62,446 nt of DNA, from assembly GCA_902567495.1 (NCBI GenBank), contig CACFMO010000007.1:1-62446 (forward strand). The letters run 5' to 3'. The position numbers and the translations under genes are program-made. The stretch comes from an uncultured Pelagibacteraceae bacterium. GTDB lineage: Bacteria; Pseudomonadota; Alphaproteobacteria; Pelagibacterales; Pelagibacteraceae. The notes beneath the pieces were generated by a model. It was not told the origin of the DNA and searched no databases. It worked only from the letters and a program-made list of their open reading frames with translations. Shown here piece by piece: positions 12,534-18,204 of the stretch (position 1 is its first letter; each line of letters begins with the position of its first letter).

Positions 12534-12956
12534 ATGCACAAAACTTTGGTTAAAGTTAAAAATAAAAGACTAGCAGAATTAATTGAAAATATAATTAAAA
12601 AAATGAACAAGAATGAAATTATTCAAAGTGTTCAGGCAGAGTCTTCGCTTTTAGCTCCGCAATTTAGGAGTCCTGATTTGGTAGAAGCATTAAACAATAG
12701 AATGTTAGAATTTCTTTCTATTCCTATCCCAACAGGCAAACATCAAGGTGAAATGTCAGGAGCTGTTGCTACTGTTGATGGTGCTTACAAGGTTTTAAAA
12801 AATATTATTAAAAAAAACGTTAAATTAAAAAAACCTTTAGATAAAAAAAGTTTAGATTCATTATTTTATCTACATGTTTACGATTTAGCTTTAATTGCCT
12901 CTGAAAAAAGAGAAGTCAGGAAATTATTGAAAATAAAAAAAGGTTTTTTTGGTTAA
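12534..12956 (+). CDS. Unknown cytosolic protein, homologous to the previous gene
   Basis: 140 residues beginning MHKTLVKVKNKRLAEL, 2 bp after the stop of the preceding gene. Notable segments are SSLLAPQFRSPDLVEALNNR and IPTGKHQGEMSGAVATVDGA. The C-terminal 35 residues resemble those of its neighbour. No family recognised. It is the last gene of cassette R1-R2; its stop codon is 20 bp before the paired iterons of the right arm. Confidence 0.6.
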   Translation: MHKTLVKVKNKRLAELIENIIKKMNKNEIIQSVQAESSLLAPQFRSPDLVEALNNRMLEFLSIPIPTGKHQGEMSGAVATVDGAYKVLKNIIKKNVKLKKPLDKKSLDSLFYLHVYDLALIASEKREVRKLLKIKKGFFG

Positions 12957-12976
12957 AGAGAAAATTTCCTTTCTCA

Positions 12977-12995
12977 CTGCGTCCATAGTGCGTCA
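12977..12995. repeat. Iteron pair A2L (two-iteron arm left of R2)
   Basis: CTGCGTCC (12977) and GTGCGTCA (12988), 11 bp apart; the first starts 64 bp before core R2. The flanking 68 bp up to the core are nearly identical to the stretch before R6. Likely arm-type integrase sites. Confidence 0.75.
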
Positions 12996-13040
12996 CAAAA
13001 TTTTTAATTGTTGATATTAAAGAAGAATAAGAGATTTAAA

Positions 13041-13063
13041 GGGGCGTTCTGTTGCCAGGTGCC
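13041..13063 (-). repeat. tmRNA-derived core repeat R2
   Basis: GGGGCGTTCTGTTGCC followed by AGGTGCC, identical over 23 bases to the segment in ssrA. It separates the four-gene cassette from the two-paralogue cassette and has iterons on both sides, the full attP-like arrangement. Confidence 0.95.
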
Positions 13064-13124
13064 GTTAACCTTTTAACGTTATACAACAATTCTAGATCAT
13101 AAAAAACGGCTATTTCTTTGCTGG

Positions 13125-13155
13125 GTGAGTCCGTATTGTGCCCGCCAGTGAGTCC
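13125..13155. repeat. Iteron triplet A2R (three-iteron arm right of R2)
   Basis: GTGAGTCC (13125), TTGTGCCC (13136) and GTGAGTCC (13148), spaced 11 and 12 bp, starting 84 bp after core R2. The block from the core to the next start codon is almost the same as the block right of R7. The last iteron ends 16 bp before the next ATG. Confidence 0.8.
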
Positions 13156-13171
13156 AGATAAGATAAGTCTC

Positions 13172-13771
13172 ATGAAAAAACTTTTAGCCATCATCATTCT
13201 GAGCTTATGCTTTATAACTTCGTCAAAGGCAGATGATATCCGAGACTTTCAAATCGAAGGGATAAGTATAGGCGATAGTTTATTAAAATTTGTTGATAAA
13301 AATACTATTCTTTCTTCACGCAAATATACTTATAAAGATGATAAATTTTATAGTTTAGATATTTGGAGTGAAAAATTTCAGAATTATCAAGTTATTCAAT
13401 TCCATTTAAAAAAAAATGATAATAATTATAAGATACATGGTTTAAGTGGAGCATTGCTATTCGGTAAATCATCTAGATATTATCCTGAGTCAGAAAAATT
13501 ATGTAAAGAGAAAAAAAATTCTATTGAGATTGAAATTGACAAATTATTTGAGAACGCAAAAAAATATAGTAAGAATTTTGTTGGTCAAGGAAGCTATGAC
13601 CCGGAAGTAATAAGACAAGAAACTTATTTTCTTATGGATAGTGGTCAAGTTTGGTTACAGTGTGCTACTTGGGGCAAAAAAGCAAAAGTAAAGCATAACA
13701 TTATAGATAATTTAAGAATTTCAATTCTATCAAATGAGTTTGATAAATGGATGACTAACGAAGCTTATTAG
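13172..13771 (+). CDS. Secreted DFQIEGIS-family protein (cassette R2-R3)
   Basis: 199 residues from the ATG chosen; an upstream start at 13118 would translate the iteron arm and is rejected. A clear signal peptide (KKLLAIIILSLCFITSSKADD) precedes the family motif RDFQIEGISIGDSLLKF. Later conserved features are a DNNYKIHGLSGALLF strand, a Cys (EKLCKEK), a C-terminal CATWGKKAK segment and DNLRISILSNEFDKW at the end. The function is unknown; the protein is predicted periplasmic. It is followed 1 bp later by a paralogue with a nearly identical signal peptide. Confidence 0.8.
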   Translation: MKKLLAIIILSLCFITSSKADDIRDFQIEGISIGDSLLKFVDKNTILSSRKYTYKDDKFYSLDIWSEKFQNYQVIQFHLKKNDNNYKIHGLSGALLFGKSSRYYPESEKLCKEKKNSIEIEIDKLFENAKKYSKNFVGQGSYDPEVIRQETYFLMDSGQVWLQCATWGKKAKVKHNIIDNLRISILSNEFDKWMTNEAY

Positions 13772-13772
13772 A

Positions 13773-14345
13773 ATGAAAAAACTTTTAACCATCATCATTT
13801 TAAGTCTATGCTTCGTAACTTCGTCAAAGGCAGATGATATTAGAGATTTTCAAATTGAAGGGATGAGTGTAGGAGATAGTTTATTAAATTTTTACGATAA
13901 GAAAACTATTAAAAAACATCATCAAAATTATTATAAAGATAAAAAGTTCTCTACGTTTGAAATTGATCTTAACAAATCTGAAACTTACGATGGTCTACAA
14001 GTTGTTTATAAATCAAAAGATTCAAAATATATTATACATTCAATCTCTGGCTCAGTAGATTGTCCTTACAAATTTTCAAAATGTGAAAAAGCTTGGCAAA
14101 AAATATTGCCTGAACTAGATGGAATGTTTAAAAAAAATTCCAAGAGGATTGATAAAGGAACCTTTAATCATAGCGCAGATAAATCGAAAAAAAGTAAAGT
14201 TACCATGATTGTTTATGAATTCTACTCTAAAAATAGAGTTAGTATCGAAATGACTAATTGGTCTAAAGAGATTGGTTATATAGATAATTTAAGAATTAGT
14301 GTTGATACAAAAGAATTTGTTGAGTGGCTGTTTACAGCTTATTAA
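13773..14345 (+). CDS. Secreted DFQIEGIS-family protein, tandem paralogue (cassette R2-R3)
   Basis: 190 residues. The signal peptide (MKKLLTIIILSLCFVTSSKA) differs from its upstream neighbour at only two positions, while the mature parts have diverged much more, apart from the RDFQIEGMSVGDSLL motif. Also present are KYIIHSISGSVDCP with paired Cys (CPYKFSKCEKAW) and the C-terminal DNLRISVDTKEFVEWL. Unknown function, predicted periplasmic. It starts 1 bp after the preceding stop, so the two are co-translated. Confidence 0.8.
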   Translation: MKKLLTIIILSLCFVTSSKADDIRDFQIEGMSVGDSLLNFYDKKTIKKHHQNYYKDKKFSTFEIDLNKSETYDGLQVVYKSKDSKYIIHSISGSVDCPYKFSKCEKAWQKILPELDGMFKKNSKRIDKGTFNHSADKSKKSKVTMIVYEFYSKNRVSIEMTNWSKEIGYIDNLRISVDTKEFVEWLFTAY

Positions 14346-14358
14346 AACTCTATCATCA

Positions 14359-14377
14359 CTGTGCCCTATGTGTGCCC
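14359..14377. repeat. Iteron pair A3L (two-iteron arm left of R3)
   Basis: CTGTGCCC (14359) and GTGTGCCC (14370), 11 bp apart; the first starts 65 bp before core R3. The bases between arm and core are unlike those before R2, R6 and R8, so the conserved spacing is not just shared ancestry of a long block. Confidence 0.75.
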
Positions 14378-14423
14378 AAAAGAAAAAAAGTTGTGAATTA
14401 ATAAGTGTTAACGCCATTACGCA

Positions 14424-14443
14424 GGGGCGTTCTGTTGCCCGGC
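14424..14443 (-). repeat. tmRNA-derived core repeat R3 (shortened right edge)
   Basis: GGGGCGTTCTGTTGCC followed by CGGC; the match to ssrA stops a few bases earlier than in the other copies. Iterons lie on its left side only. To its right begins a run of two cassettes without iterons. Confidence 0.88.
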
Positions 14444-14579
14444 ATTAGATTAGAAAATAGCATATTTACTTACTTATTAAAACCACTTCGTTGTAAACTT
14501 CTTTGTCAGAATGACTTATTTTCTTTTCAGTTGGTTTTTTAGTTATAGAACTTCATTGTGAATTTGATTAAACTTAATT

Positions 14580-14924
14580 ATGCAAAAAGTTAAAGATTTA
14601 AAATCGTTAGAAAAATTTTCTACATTGTACAAAGATTATAAAATCTTGAATTTTGATAGTGGAAATATAAAAAAGGAAGATTTTGAAAATAATACAAAAC
14701 TAATACTTTCTTCATTAAAGCATCTTGTGCCAATAATTGAAGAATTTGATAATACGACCCCAACAACTCAAATTACATTTCAAGTTATAACCGAAGGTTT
14801 TATTACCGAGAAGAAATTTACTGAAGTTCAGTTAAATATTAAGAAGTGGCAGGAAGTCACAAAATTGTCTGGTGGTTCTGATCAACTTAATCGAATTCTT
14901 TCAATGTTAACTGGTTCTCACTAG
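14580..14924 (+). CDS. Small cytosolic protein of unknown function (cassette R3-R4)
   Basis: 114 residues beginning MQKVKDLKSLEKFSTLYKDY, without signal peptide or membrane segment. It ends KLSGGSDQLNRILSMLTGSH. No family recognised. The start is preceded by 136 bp after the R3 core in which I see no iterons. It is convergent with the secreted-protein gene at 14950, and the two share one cassette. Confidence 0.55.
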   Translation: MQKVKDLKSLEKFSTLYKDYKILNFDSGNIKKEDFENNTKLILSSLKHLVPIIEEFDNTTPTTQITFQVITEGFITEKKFTEVQLNIKKWQEVTKLSGGSDQLNRILSMLTGSH

Positions 14925-14949
14925 GTCGTTATATTGATAGGTAGTATGA

Positions 14950-15297
14950 TTATCTTTTTACACAAGGAAAAGTAATATATTCTAAATTAAGTTTTCTGTA
15001 TGTACCATCGCTTTGCCGCTCATAGAAATTTTGATTTCTAAAAAAATTAAGAACCTTACCAATTTGACCTAATCTCGTATCAATCCAGCATCTTCCGTTT
15101 TTATAATCAGAAACTTTTTTATAAACTTTTTGTAAATTATAAAGATCTCCTATTTTGCCTACAGCATCAACGTTGACTATTTCTATTGCGAAACCCATAA
15201 ATTTTTTGTGACCACCTGTTATTTTACCTGTCACATAATAATCAGCAAAAGAATTTGTAGAAAAAAATATAAGAGTAATAAAAACCAGTTTTTTCAT
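14950..15297 (-). CDS. Small secreted protein (cassette R3-R4)
   Basis: 115 residues from the ATG at 15297. A signal peptide (KKLVFITLIFFSTNSFADYY) is followed by a short mature domain with two Cys (NGRCWIDTR and TFPCVKR) and GGHKKFMGFAIEIVNVDAVG. An upstream start at 15330 would translate the repeat itself and is rejected. The ATG lies only 8 bp from core repeat R4, so the repeat forms the 5' leader. Family unknown; predicted periplasmic. Confidence 0.7.
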   Translation of the reverse strand: MKKLVFITLIFFSTNSFADYYVTGKITGGHKKFMGFAIEIVNVDAVGKIGDLYNLQKVYKKVSDYKNGRCWIDTRLGQIGKVLNFFRNQNFYERQSDGTYRKLNLEYITFPCVKR

Positions 15298-15305
15298 AAT
15301 TATAG

Positions 15306-15328
15306 GGGGCGTTCTGTTGCCAGGTGCC
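15306..15328 (-). repeat. tmRNA-derived core repeat R4
   Basis: GGGGCGTTCTGTTGCC plus AGGTGCC, identical to the ssrA segment. There are no iterons on either side; it separates two arm-less cassettes whose minus-strand genes begin next to the core at their right edge. Confidence 0.93.
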
Positions 15329-15340
15329 ATTAACTTTGTA

Positions 15341-15703
15341 CTATTTTTTAATTTTGATTGGTTTACCGTGAGGATTATTTTTTTTAGTTCCTTCTGCTGC
15401 CCACCAAAAAATCAAAGGAATAATTCCAACAATTGTGATTATAAGTAATTGTAACCAACCAGATTTATTTAAGTCGTGAAGTCTCCTCGCGCCAACCGAT
15501 AGCGAAGGAGTTATAGTTGCTGCAAAAACAATCCAAATATAAAATCCATTTTCCCCATATCCGGTTGAAGCATCCCATATATCAGCACCAAACTCTAATA
15601 TAGTGACAAATAAGAAGAACCACCAAAATTCAGAGCGACTTGCTCTACCATTAAAATTTGCATAATTGCTAAAACAATGACTTATTGATTGAGTAAAGTT
15701 CAC
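15341..15703 (-). CDS. DUF805 membrane protein (cassette R4-R5)
   Basis: 120 residues with about three membrane helices. It has the DUF805 hallmarks: N-terminal FNGRASRSEFWWFFLF, central SVGARRLHDLNKSGWLQLL, and a basic tail (GTKKNNPHGKPIKIKK). DUF805 proteins are small inner-membrane proteins common on mobile elements and phages, of unknown function. It is the only gene of a 436-bp cassette, with its stop 12 bp from R4 and its start 38 bp from R5. Cassette without iterons, on the minus strand. Confidence 0.88.
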   Translation of the reverse strand: MNFTQSISHCFSNYANFNGRASRSEFWWFFLFVTILEFGADIWDASTGYGENGFYIWIVFAATITPSLSVGARRLHDLNKSGWLQLLIITIVGIIPLIFWWAAEGTKKNNPHGKPIKIKK

Positions 15704-15741
15704 AATTATTAATAGTAATTTTTTTTTATTCTAAAGTCAAA

Positions 15742-15764
15742 GGGGCGTTCTGTTGCCAGGTGCC
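15742..15764 (-). repeat. tmRNA-derived core repeat R5
   Basis: GGGGCGTTCTGTTGCC plus AGGTGCC, continuing to GCCCC so that the GGGGC/GCCCC stem of the ssrA hairpin is complete, as in R8. Iterons follow on its right side; the left side is an arm-less cassette. A perfect 16-bp palindrome ATTGTTATATAACAAT lies at 15786-15801. Confidence 0.95.
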
Positions 15765-15836
15765 CCGGACCTTTTAACGTTATTTATTGTTATATAACAA
15801 TTCTAATACAACCAGAAGCGTTGATTTCTTTAGTAG

Positions 15837-15866
15837 GTGAGTCGTATTGAGTCCAACGGTGTGACA
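15837..15866. repeat. Iteron triplet A5R (three-iteron arm right of R5)
   Basis: GTGAGTCG (15837), TTGAGTCC (15847) and GTGTGACA (15859), spaced 10 and 12 bp. The first starts 95 bp after the core start, 11 bp further out than in R2 and R7, about one helical turn. The last iteron ends 14 bp before the next ATG. Confidence 0.7.
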
Positions 15867-15880
15867 AGTTATGATGTGTC

Positions 15881-16381
15881 ATGAAAATTAGCTTTTTCAA
15901 AACAGAAGGTTTTATAATTGGAGCTTATTTAGTTTCAGCTTTCTTAGTTTCAGCAATCTCAACTAGTTTAATTTTAGAGTCTAATTATGTTTTTGGTGAT
16001 AATTTGCCAAAATATTATTTGTTTGAAAATCCATTTAATGACAGATACGGAAATGTTATTGAACGGTATTTATTTTTCATTCTTTTTACGCCATTATTTT
16101 TATTCGTTTGCTATATATTCACAATCATAGATAGTTCTAGAAAAAAAGTTTTTAAAAATTCTGTTTTAAAAGAAGTTAAAAAAGACACTGGTTTGTGGAT
16201 GTTCACTATTCTTTTCATTATGTTCATAGTTCCATTGTTTTTGCTATTAGGAGACTATATTACTGTTTCTGTAGGTTATATGGGGTGGAGATCTGACTCT
16301 TATTTTCCAACAGGTCATCTTGCAATTTTGGGTTTATGGATTTTGTTACAAATTGTTATTGGGCTTAATTCTAAGAAATGA
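15881..16381 (+). CDS. Four-helix membrane protein of unknown function (cassette R5-R6)
   Basis: 166 residues with four predicted membrane helices: around residues 10-32, 60-82, 103-125 and the C-terminal LAILGLWILLQIVIGL. A hydrophilic loop (ENPFNDRYGNVIERY) follows the first helix. No family recognised. It begins 14 bp after the iteron arm. Its TGA stop overlaps the next start codon as ATGA, indicating translational coupling with the small membrane gene that follows. Confidence 0.65.
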   Translation: MKISFFKTEGFIIGAYLVSAFLVSAISTSLILESNYVFGDNLPKYYLFENPFNDRYGNVIERYLFFILFTPLFLFVCYIFTIIDSSRKKVFKNSVLKEVKKDTGLWMFTILFIMFIVPLFLLLGDYITVSVGYMGWRSDSYFPTGHLAILGLWILLQIVIGLNSKK

Positions 16382-16551
16382 AAAAAGAAGATATATTAGG
16401 AGCAATCGCTGGTGGAGTTCTTGGAGTTATTGTTTGGTTGTTGCATAAGGGACCTTATGACTCTTTTGGGATAGGCCCTCTAATTTTTATTGCTGTTATG
16501 GCTTGGGGTGGAGTTTTAAAAGGAGCCAGAGAAAACATGGCTTGTGACTAA
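16378..16551 (+). CDS. 57-residue membrane protein (cassette R5-R6)
   Basis: Begins MKKEDILGAIAGGVLGVIVW and has two hydrophobic helices separated by HKGPYDSFGIG; the second (PLIFIAVMAWGGVL) is followed by a short basic tail. It starts inside the stop codon of the preceding gene (ATGA) and its end abuts the next gene, so it sits in the middle of a three-gene operon. The two-helix, Gly-rich form is like small holin- or toxin-like membrane proteins, but nothing specific supports either. Confidence 0.6.
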   Translation: MKKEDILGAIAGGVLGVIVWLLHKGPYDSFGIGPLIFIAVMAWGGVLKGARENMACD

Positions 16552-16552
16552 T

Positions 16553-16981
16553 ATGAAAAAACTTTTAACGATCGTGGTTCTGGGTTTGTTATGGGGTGGT
16601 AACGCTTATGCAGAAGAAATGTATTTACATTGCAAGAGAATAAAGGGAATTGAATGGCATGATTATTATACGATAGATCCAGATAAAAATTTAGCTATTT
16701 CAACTGCTTATGGAACTCCAAATGAAATGGAAAAAAACGATAAAATTTATAAGATAGCTTATACAAAAGGTAAATTTTTTATTTGGGGAGAATCTTGGAA
16801 AGATAAAGGTATAGATTTTTATCACTACTATCAACTTGACTTAAAAACTTTTAAAAAGAAAAACAAAGCAAATATGGTCAATGTTTATAATAACGACATA
16901 GGAGTTGACGGCATGATTAAAGAAAAAACCAGACCCTTTAAATGTATTCGAGTTGACTCACCACCACAATTTTATAATTAA
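16553..16981 (+). CDS. Secreted protein of unknown function (cassette R5-R6)
   Basis: 142 residues from the ATG at 16553; a GTG nine bases earlier is possible. The signal peptide (KKLLTIVVLGLLWGGNAYA) resembles those of the DFQIEGIS proteins in cassette R2-R3, but the mature part is different. That part has two Cys (MYLHCKRIKG and PFKCIRVDS) and alternating aromatic strands (WHDYYTIDPD, FIWGESWKD). It looks like a small beta-sheet periplasmic protein. Last gene of its cassette, ending 16 bp before the iteron pair. Confidence 0.65.
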   Translation: MKKLLTIVVLGLLWGGNAYAEEMYLHCKRIKGIEWHDYYTIDPDKNLAISTAYGTPNEMEKNDKIYKIAYTKGKFFIWGESWKDKGIDFYHYYQLDLKTFKKKNKANMVNVYNNDIGVDGMIKEKTRPFKCIRVDSPPQFYN

Positions 16982-16997
16982 TGAAAATACTTTCTCA

Positions 16998-17016
16998 CTG
17001 CGTCCACAGTGCGTCA
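16998..17016. repeat. Iteron pair A6L (two-iteron arm left of R6)
   Basis: CTGCGTCC (16998) and GTGCGTCA (17009), 11 bp apart; the first starts 64 bp before core R6. It is part of a roughly 70-bp block nearly identical to that before R2, although the genes upstream are unrelated. Confidence 0.78.
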
Positions 17017-17061
17017 CAAAATTTTTAATTGTTGGTATTAAAGAAGAATCAGAGATTTAAA

Positions 17062-17084
17062 GGGGCGTTCTGTTGCCCGGTGCC
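17062..17084 (-). repeat. tmRNA-derived core repeat R6
   Basis: GGGGCGTTCTGTTGCC plus CGGTGCC. The last base is also the first base of the stop codon (read on the minus strand) of the small membrane gene in cassette R6-R7. Iterons lie on its left only. Confidence 0.93.
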
Positions 17085-17314
17085 TAATCTTCATCCTCTC
17101 CCGCTAAACTTAAACAAATCCCTAAAGTTATTAAACCAGCAAGAATTCCAAGTAATATAAAAAAACCATTCCAACCTATAACATCTGGTATCCAATATAA
17201 AATTATGGGTATGGGATAACTTTCTTGAGGATTGTTTATTAACCAAAAATAAGCATATCCACCAACTACAATAGAGATTGGGAATTTTGCAATACTAAAA
17301 AATTTTTTAATCAT
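17084..17314 (-). CDS. 76-residue membrane protein (cassette R6-R7)
   Basis: Start chosen at MIKKFFSIAKFP, with an AGGAAAA Shine-Dalgarno-like stretch upstream on the minus strand; a longer frame to 17374 would translate repeat R7. Two predicted helices: SIAKFPISIVVGGYAYFWLI and the C-terminal GFFILLGILAGLITLGICL, then an acidic tail. Function unknown. It fills nearly the whole 274-bp cassette, the smallest in the array; its stop codon touches R6 and its start is 21 bp from R7. Confidence 0.62.
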   Translation of the reverse strand: MIKKFFSIAKFPISIVVGGYAYFWLINNPQESYPIPIILYWIPDVIGWNGFFILLGILAGLITLGICLSLAGEDED

Positions 17315-17335
17315 AAAATTTTCCTTTTTTTTAAA

Positions 17336-17358
17336 GGGGCGTTCTGTTGCCAGGTGCC
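17336..17358 (-). repeat. tmRNA-derived core repeat R7
   Basis: GGGGCGTTCTGTTGCC plus AGGTGCC, identical to ssrA over 23 bases. Iterons lie on its right; the left side is the smallest, arm-less cassette. Confidence 0.95.
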
Positions 17359-17419
17359 CTGAACCGTTTAACATTATACAACAATTCTAGATCATAAAAA
17401 ACGGCTATTTCTTTGCTAG

Positions 17420-17450
17420 GTGAGTCCGTATTGTGCCCGCCAGTGAGTCC
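17420..17450. repeat. Iteron triplet A7R (three-iteron arm right of R7)
   Basis: GTGAGTCC (17420), TTGTGCCC (17431) and GTGAGTCC (17443), spaced 11 and 12 bp, starting 84 bp after core R7. The roughly 110-bp block from core to start codon matches the one right of R2 with only a few differences. Last iteron ends 16 bp before the next ATG. Confidence 0.8.
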
Positions 17451-17466
17451 AGATATGATAAGTCCA

Positions 17467-17766
17467 ATGATTAAACTTTATTTTTATATAAAAGCTTTAT
17501 TTGACTCAAGGTTCATGAAGTGGGTAGCAAATGATGGTTATTTTAATTATCCTCTTTATTTTATTTTTGCTTGTTTGCCTGCCGCAATGATAATTTATTT
17601 TAACAATTTATATAATGATTTTGATGTTGTTAAAGCAATTTTATTTAGTTTAATCTTTGTAGCAACATTCGTTAACATTTTTAAAAAATACTTTAATTAT
17701 TTTGTTTTTTTTAATTTCTTTTTTTGGCTCCTATTTCAAAGCTTCATTTTATTATTTAATTTATGA
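17467..17766 (+). CDS. Small membrane protein (cassette R7-R8)
   Basis: 99 residues from the ATG at 17467; the in-frame start at 17413 would translate the iterons. About three hydrophobic helices (PLYFIFACLPAAMIIYF, AILFSLIFVATFVNIF, FFFWLLFQSFILLF). The N-terminal stretch DSRFMKWVANDGY resembles the C-terminal end of the DFQIEGIS protein at 13172 (SNEFDKWMTNEAY), which begins in the same way after an almost identical arm; this may be a recombination scar or chance. It overlaps the next start as ATGA. Confidence 0.6.
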   Translation: MIKLYFYIKALFDSRFMKWVANDGYFNYPLYFIFACLPAAMIIYFNNLYNDFDVVKAILFSLIFVATFVNIFKKYFNYFVFFNFFFWLLFQSFILLFNL

Positions 17767-18047
17767 TACAAATGTTAACTCTTTTGCCAGGATTAATACT
17801 TATAGGTATAGGTGTATATTTTCTTTACCCCGTTTTATTATCTTTTATGGCACTTGGAGCAGTTATTGTTCTACTTTTTTTTGTCGTGTTTATTCCATTA
17901 ATTATCTTAATAAAAATATTTGGTTTCAATCCAGATAACGACAAACATGCAAAAACAGCAAAATATATATTTATTTATACAACAGCAATTGGCACGTATT
18001 TGGGTATTGCTTATTTTATTTTTTCCTGGATAAGAGTTTTAATTTAA
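17763..18047 (+). CDS. Small membrane protein (cassette R7-R8)
   Basis: 94 residues with three predicted helices: LLPGLILIGIGVYFLYPVLL, then ALGAVIVLLFFVVFIPLIIL, then the C-terminal GTYLGIAYFIFSWI after a hydrophilic loop (NPDNDKHAKTAKY). No family recognised. It starts in the ATGA overlap with the preceding membrane gene, so the pair is probably translationally coupled and may form one complex. It ends 37 bp before the iteron pair and 103 bp before the ssrA core. Confidence 0.62.
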   Translation: MIQMLTLLPGLILIGIGVYFLYPVLLSFMALGAVIVLLFFVVFIPLIILIKIFGFNPDNDKHAKTAKYIFIYTTAIGTYLGIAYFIFSWIRVLI

Positions 18048-18084
18048 AGAACAATTCCCCCGCACACTAAAATTTCTTTTCTCA

Positions 18085-18103
18085 CTGTGACACCAGTGTG
18101 GCC
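18085..18103. repeat. Iteron pair A8L (two-iteron arm left of R8/ssrA)
   Basis: CTGTGACA (18085) and GTGTGGCC (18096), 11 bp apart; the first starts 65 bp before the core inside ssrA, the same spacing as at R2, R3 and R6. Confidence 0.7.
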
Positions 18104-18149
18104 ACTTTTTTAAAAATTATTGTTTAACGGGAGTTTTGAGTCTTTGGAA

Positions 18150-18172
18150 GGGGCGTTCTGTTGCCAGGTGCC
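18150..18172 (-). repeat. Core repeat R8 within ssrA (presumed native integration site)
   Basis: GGGGCGTTCTGTTGCC plus AGGTGCC; with two more C it closes the GGGGC/GCCCC stem of the terminal hairpin of the tmRNA coding piece. Only this copy is joined to a complete ssrA, so it is taken as the original target and R1-R7 as copies displaced by successive insertions. Confidence 0.92.
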
Positions 18173-18204
18173 CCAAACCCCGTTTACCTAATTAACAAAG
18201 TTAA

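Noticed and set aside
13118-13171. Longer starts for cassette genes (13118 and 17413) that share the N-terminal peptide MLGESVLCPPVSPD
   Set aside because: That peptide is the translation of the iteron arm; the true proteins start with a signal peptide or a membrane helix at the next ATG.
15786-15801. Perfect palindrome ATTGTTATATAACAAT right of R5 as a regulator operator
   Set aside because: It is not repeated intact in the other arms; it coincides with the 11-bp length difference between the two arm types and may be incidental in AT-rich DNA.
11205-18174. The regularly recurring repeats as a CRISPR array
   Set aside because: The intervals are 274-1836 bp and contain genes, the repeat matches ssrA, and there are no cas genes.
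11205-18174. The array as a classical integron
   Set aside because: No intI gene, and the repeats are a plain direct-repeat core with distant iterons rather than folded attC sites around single genes.
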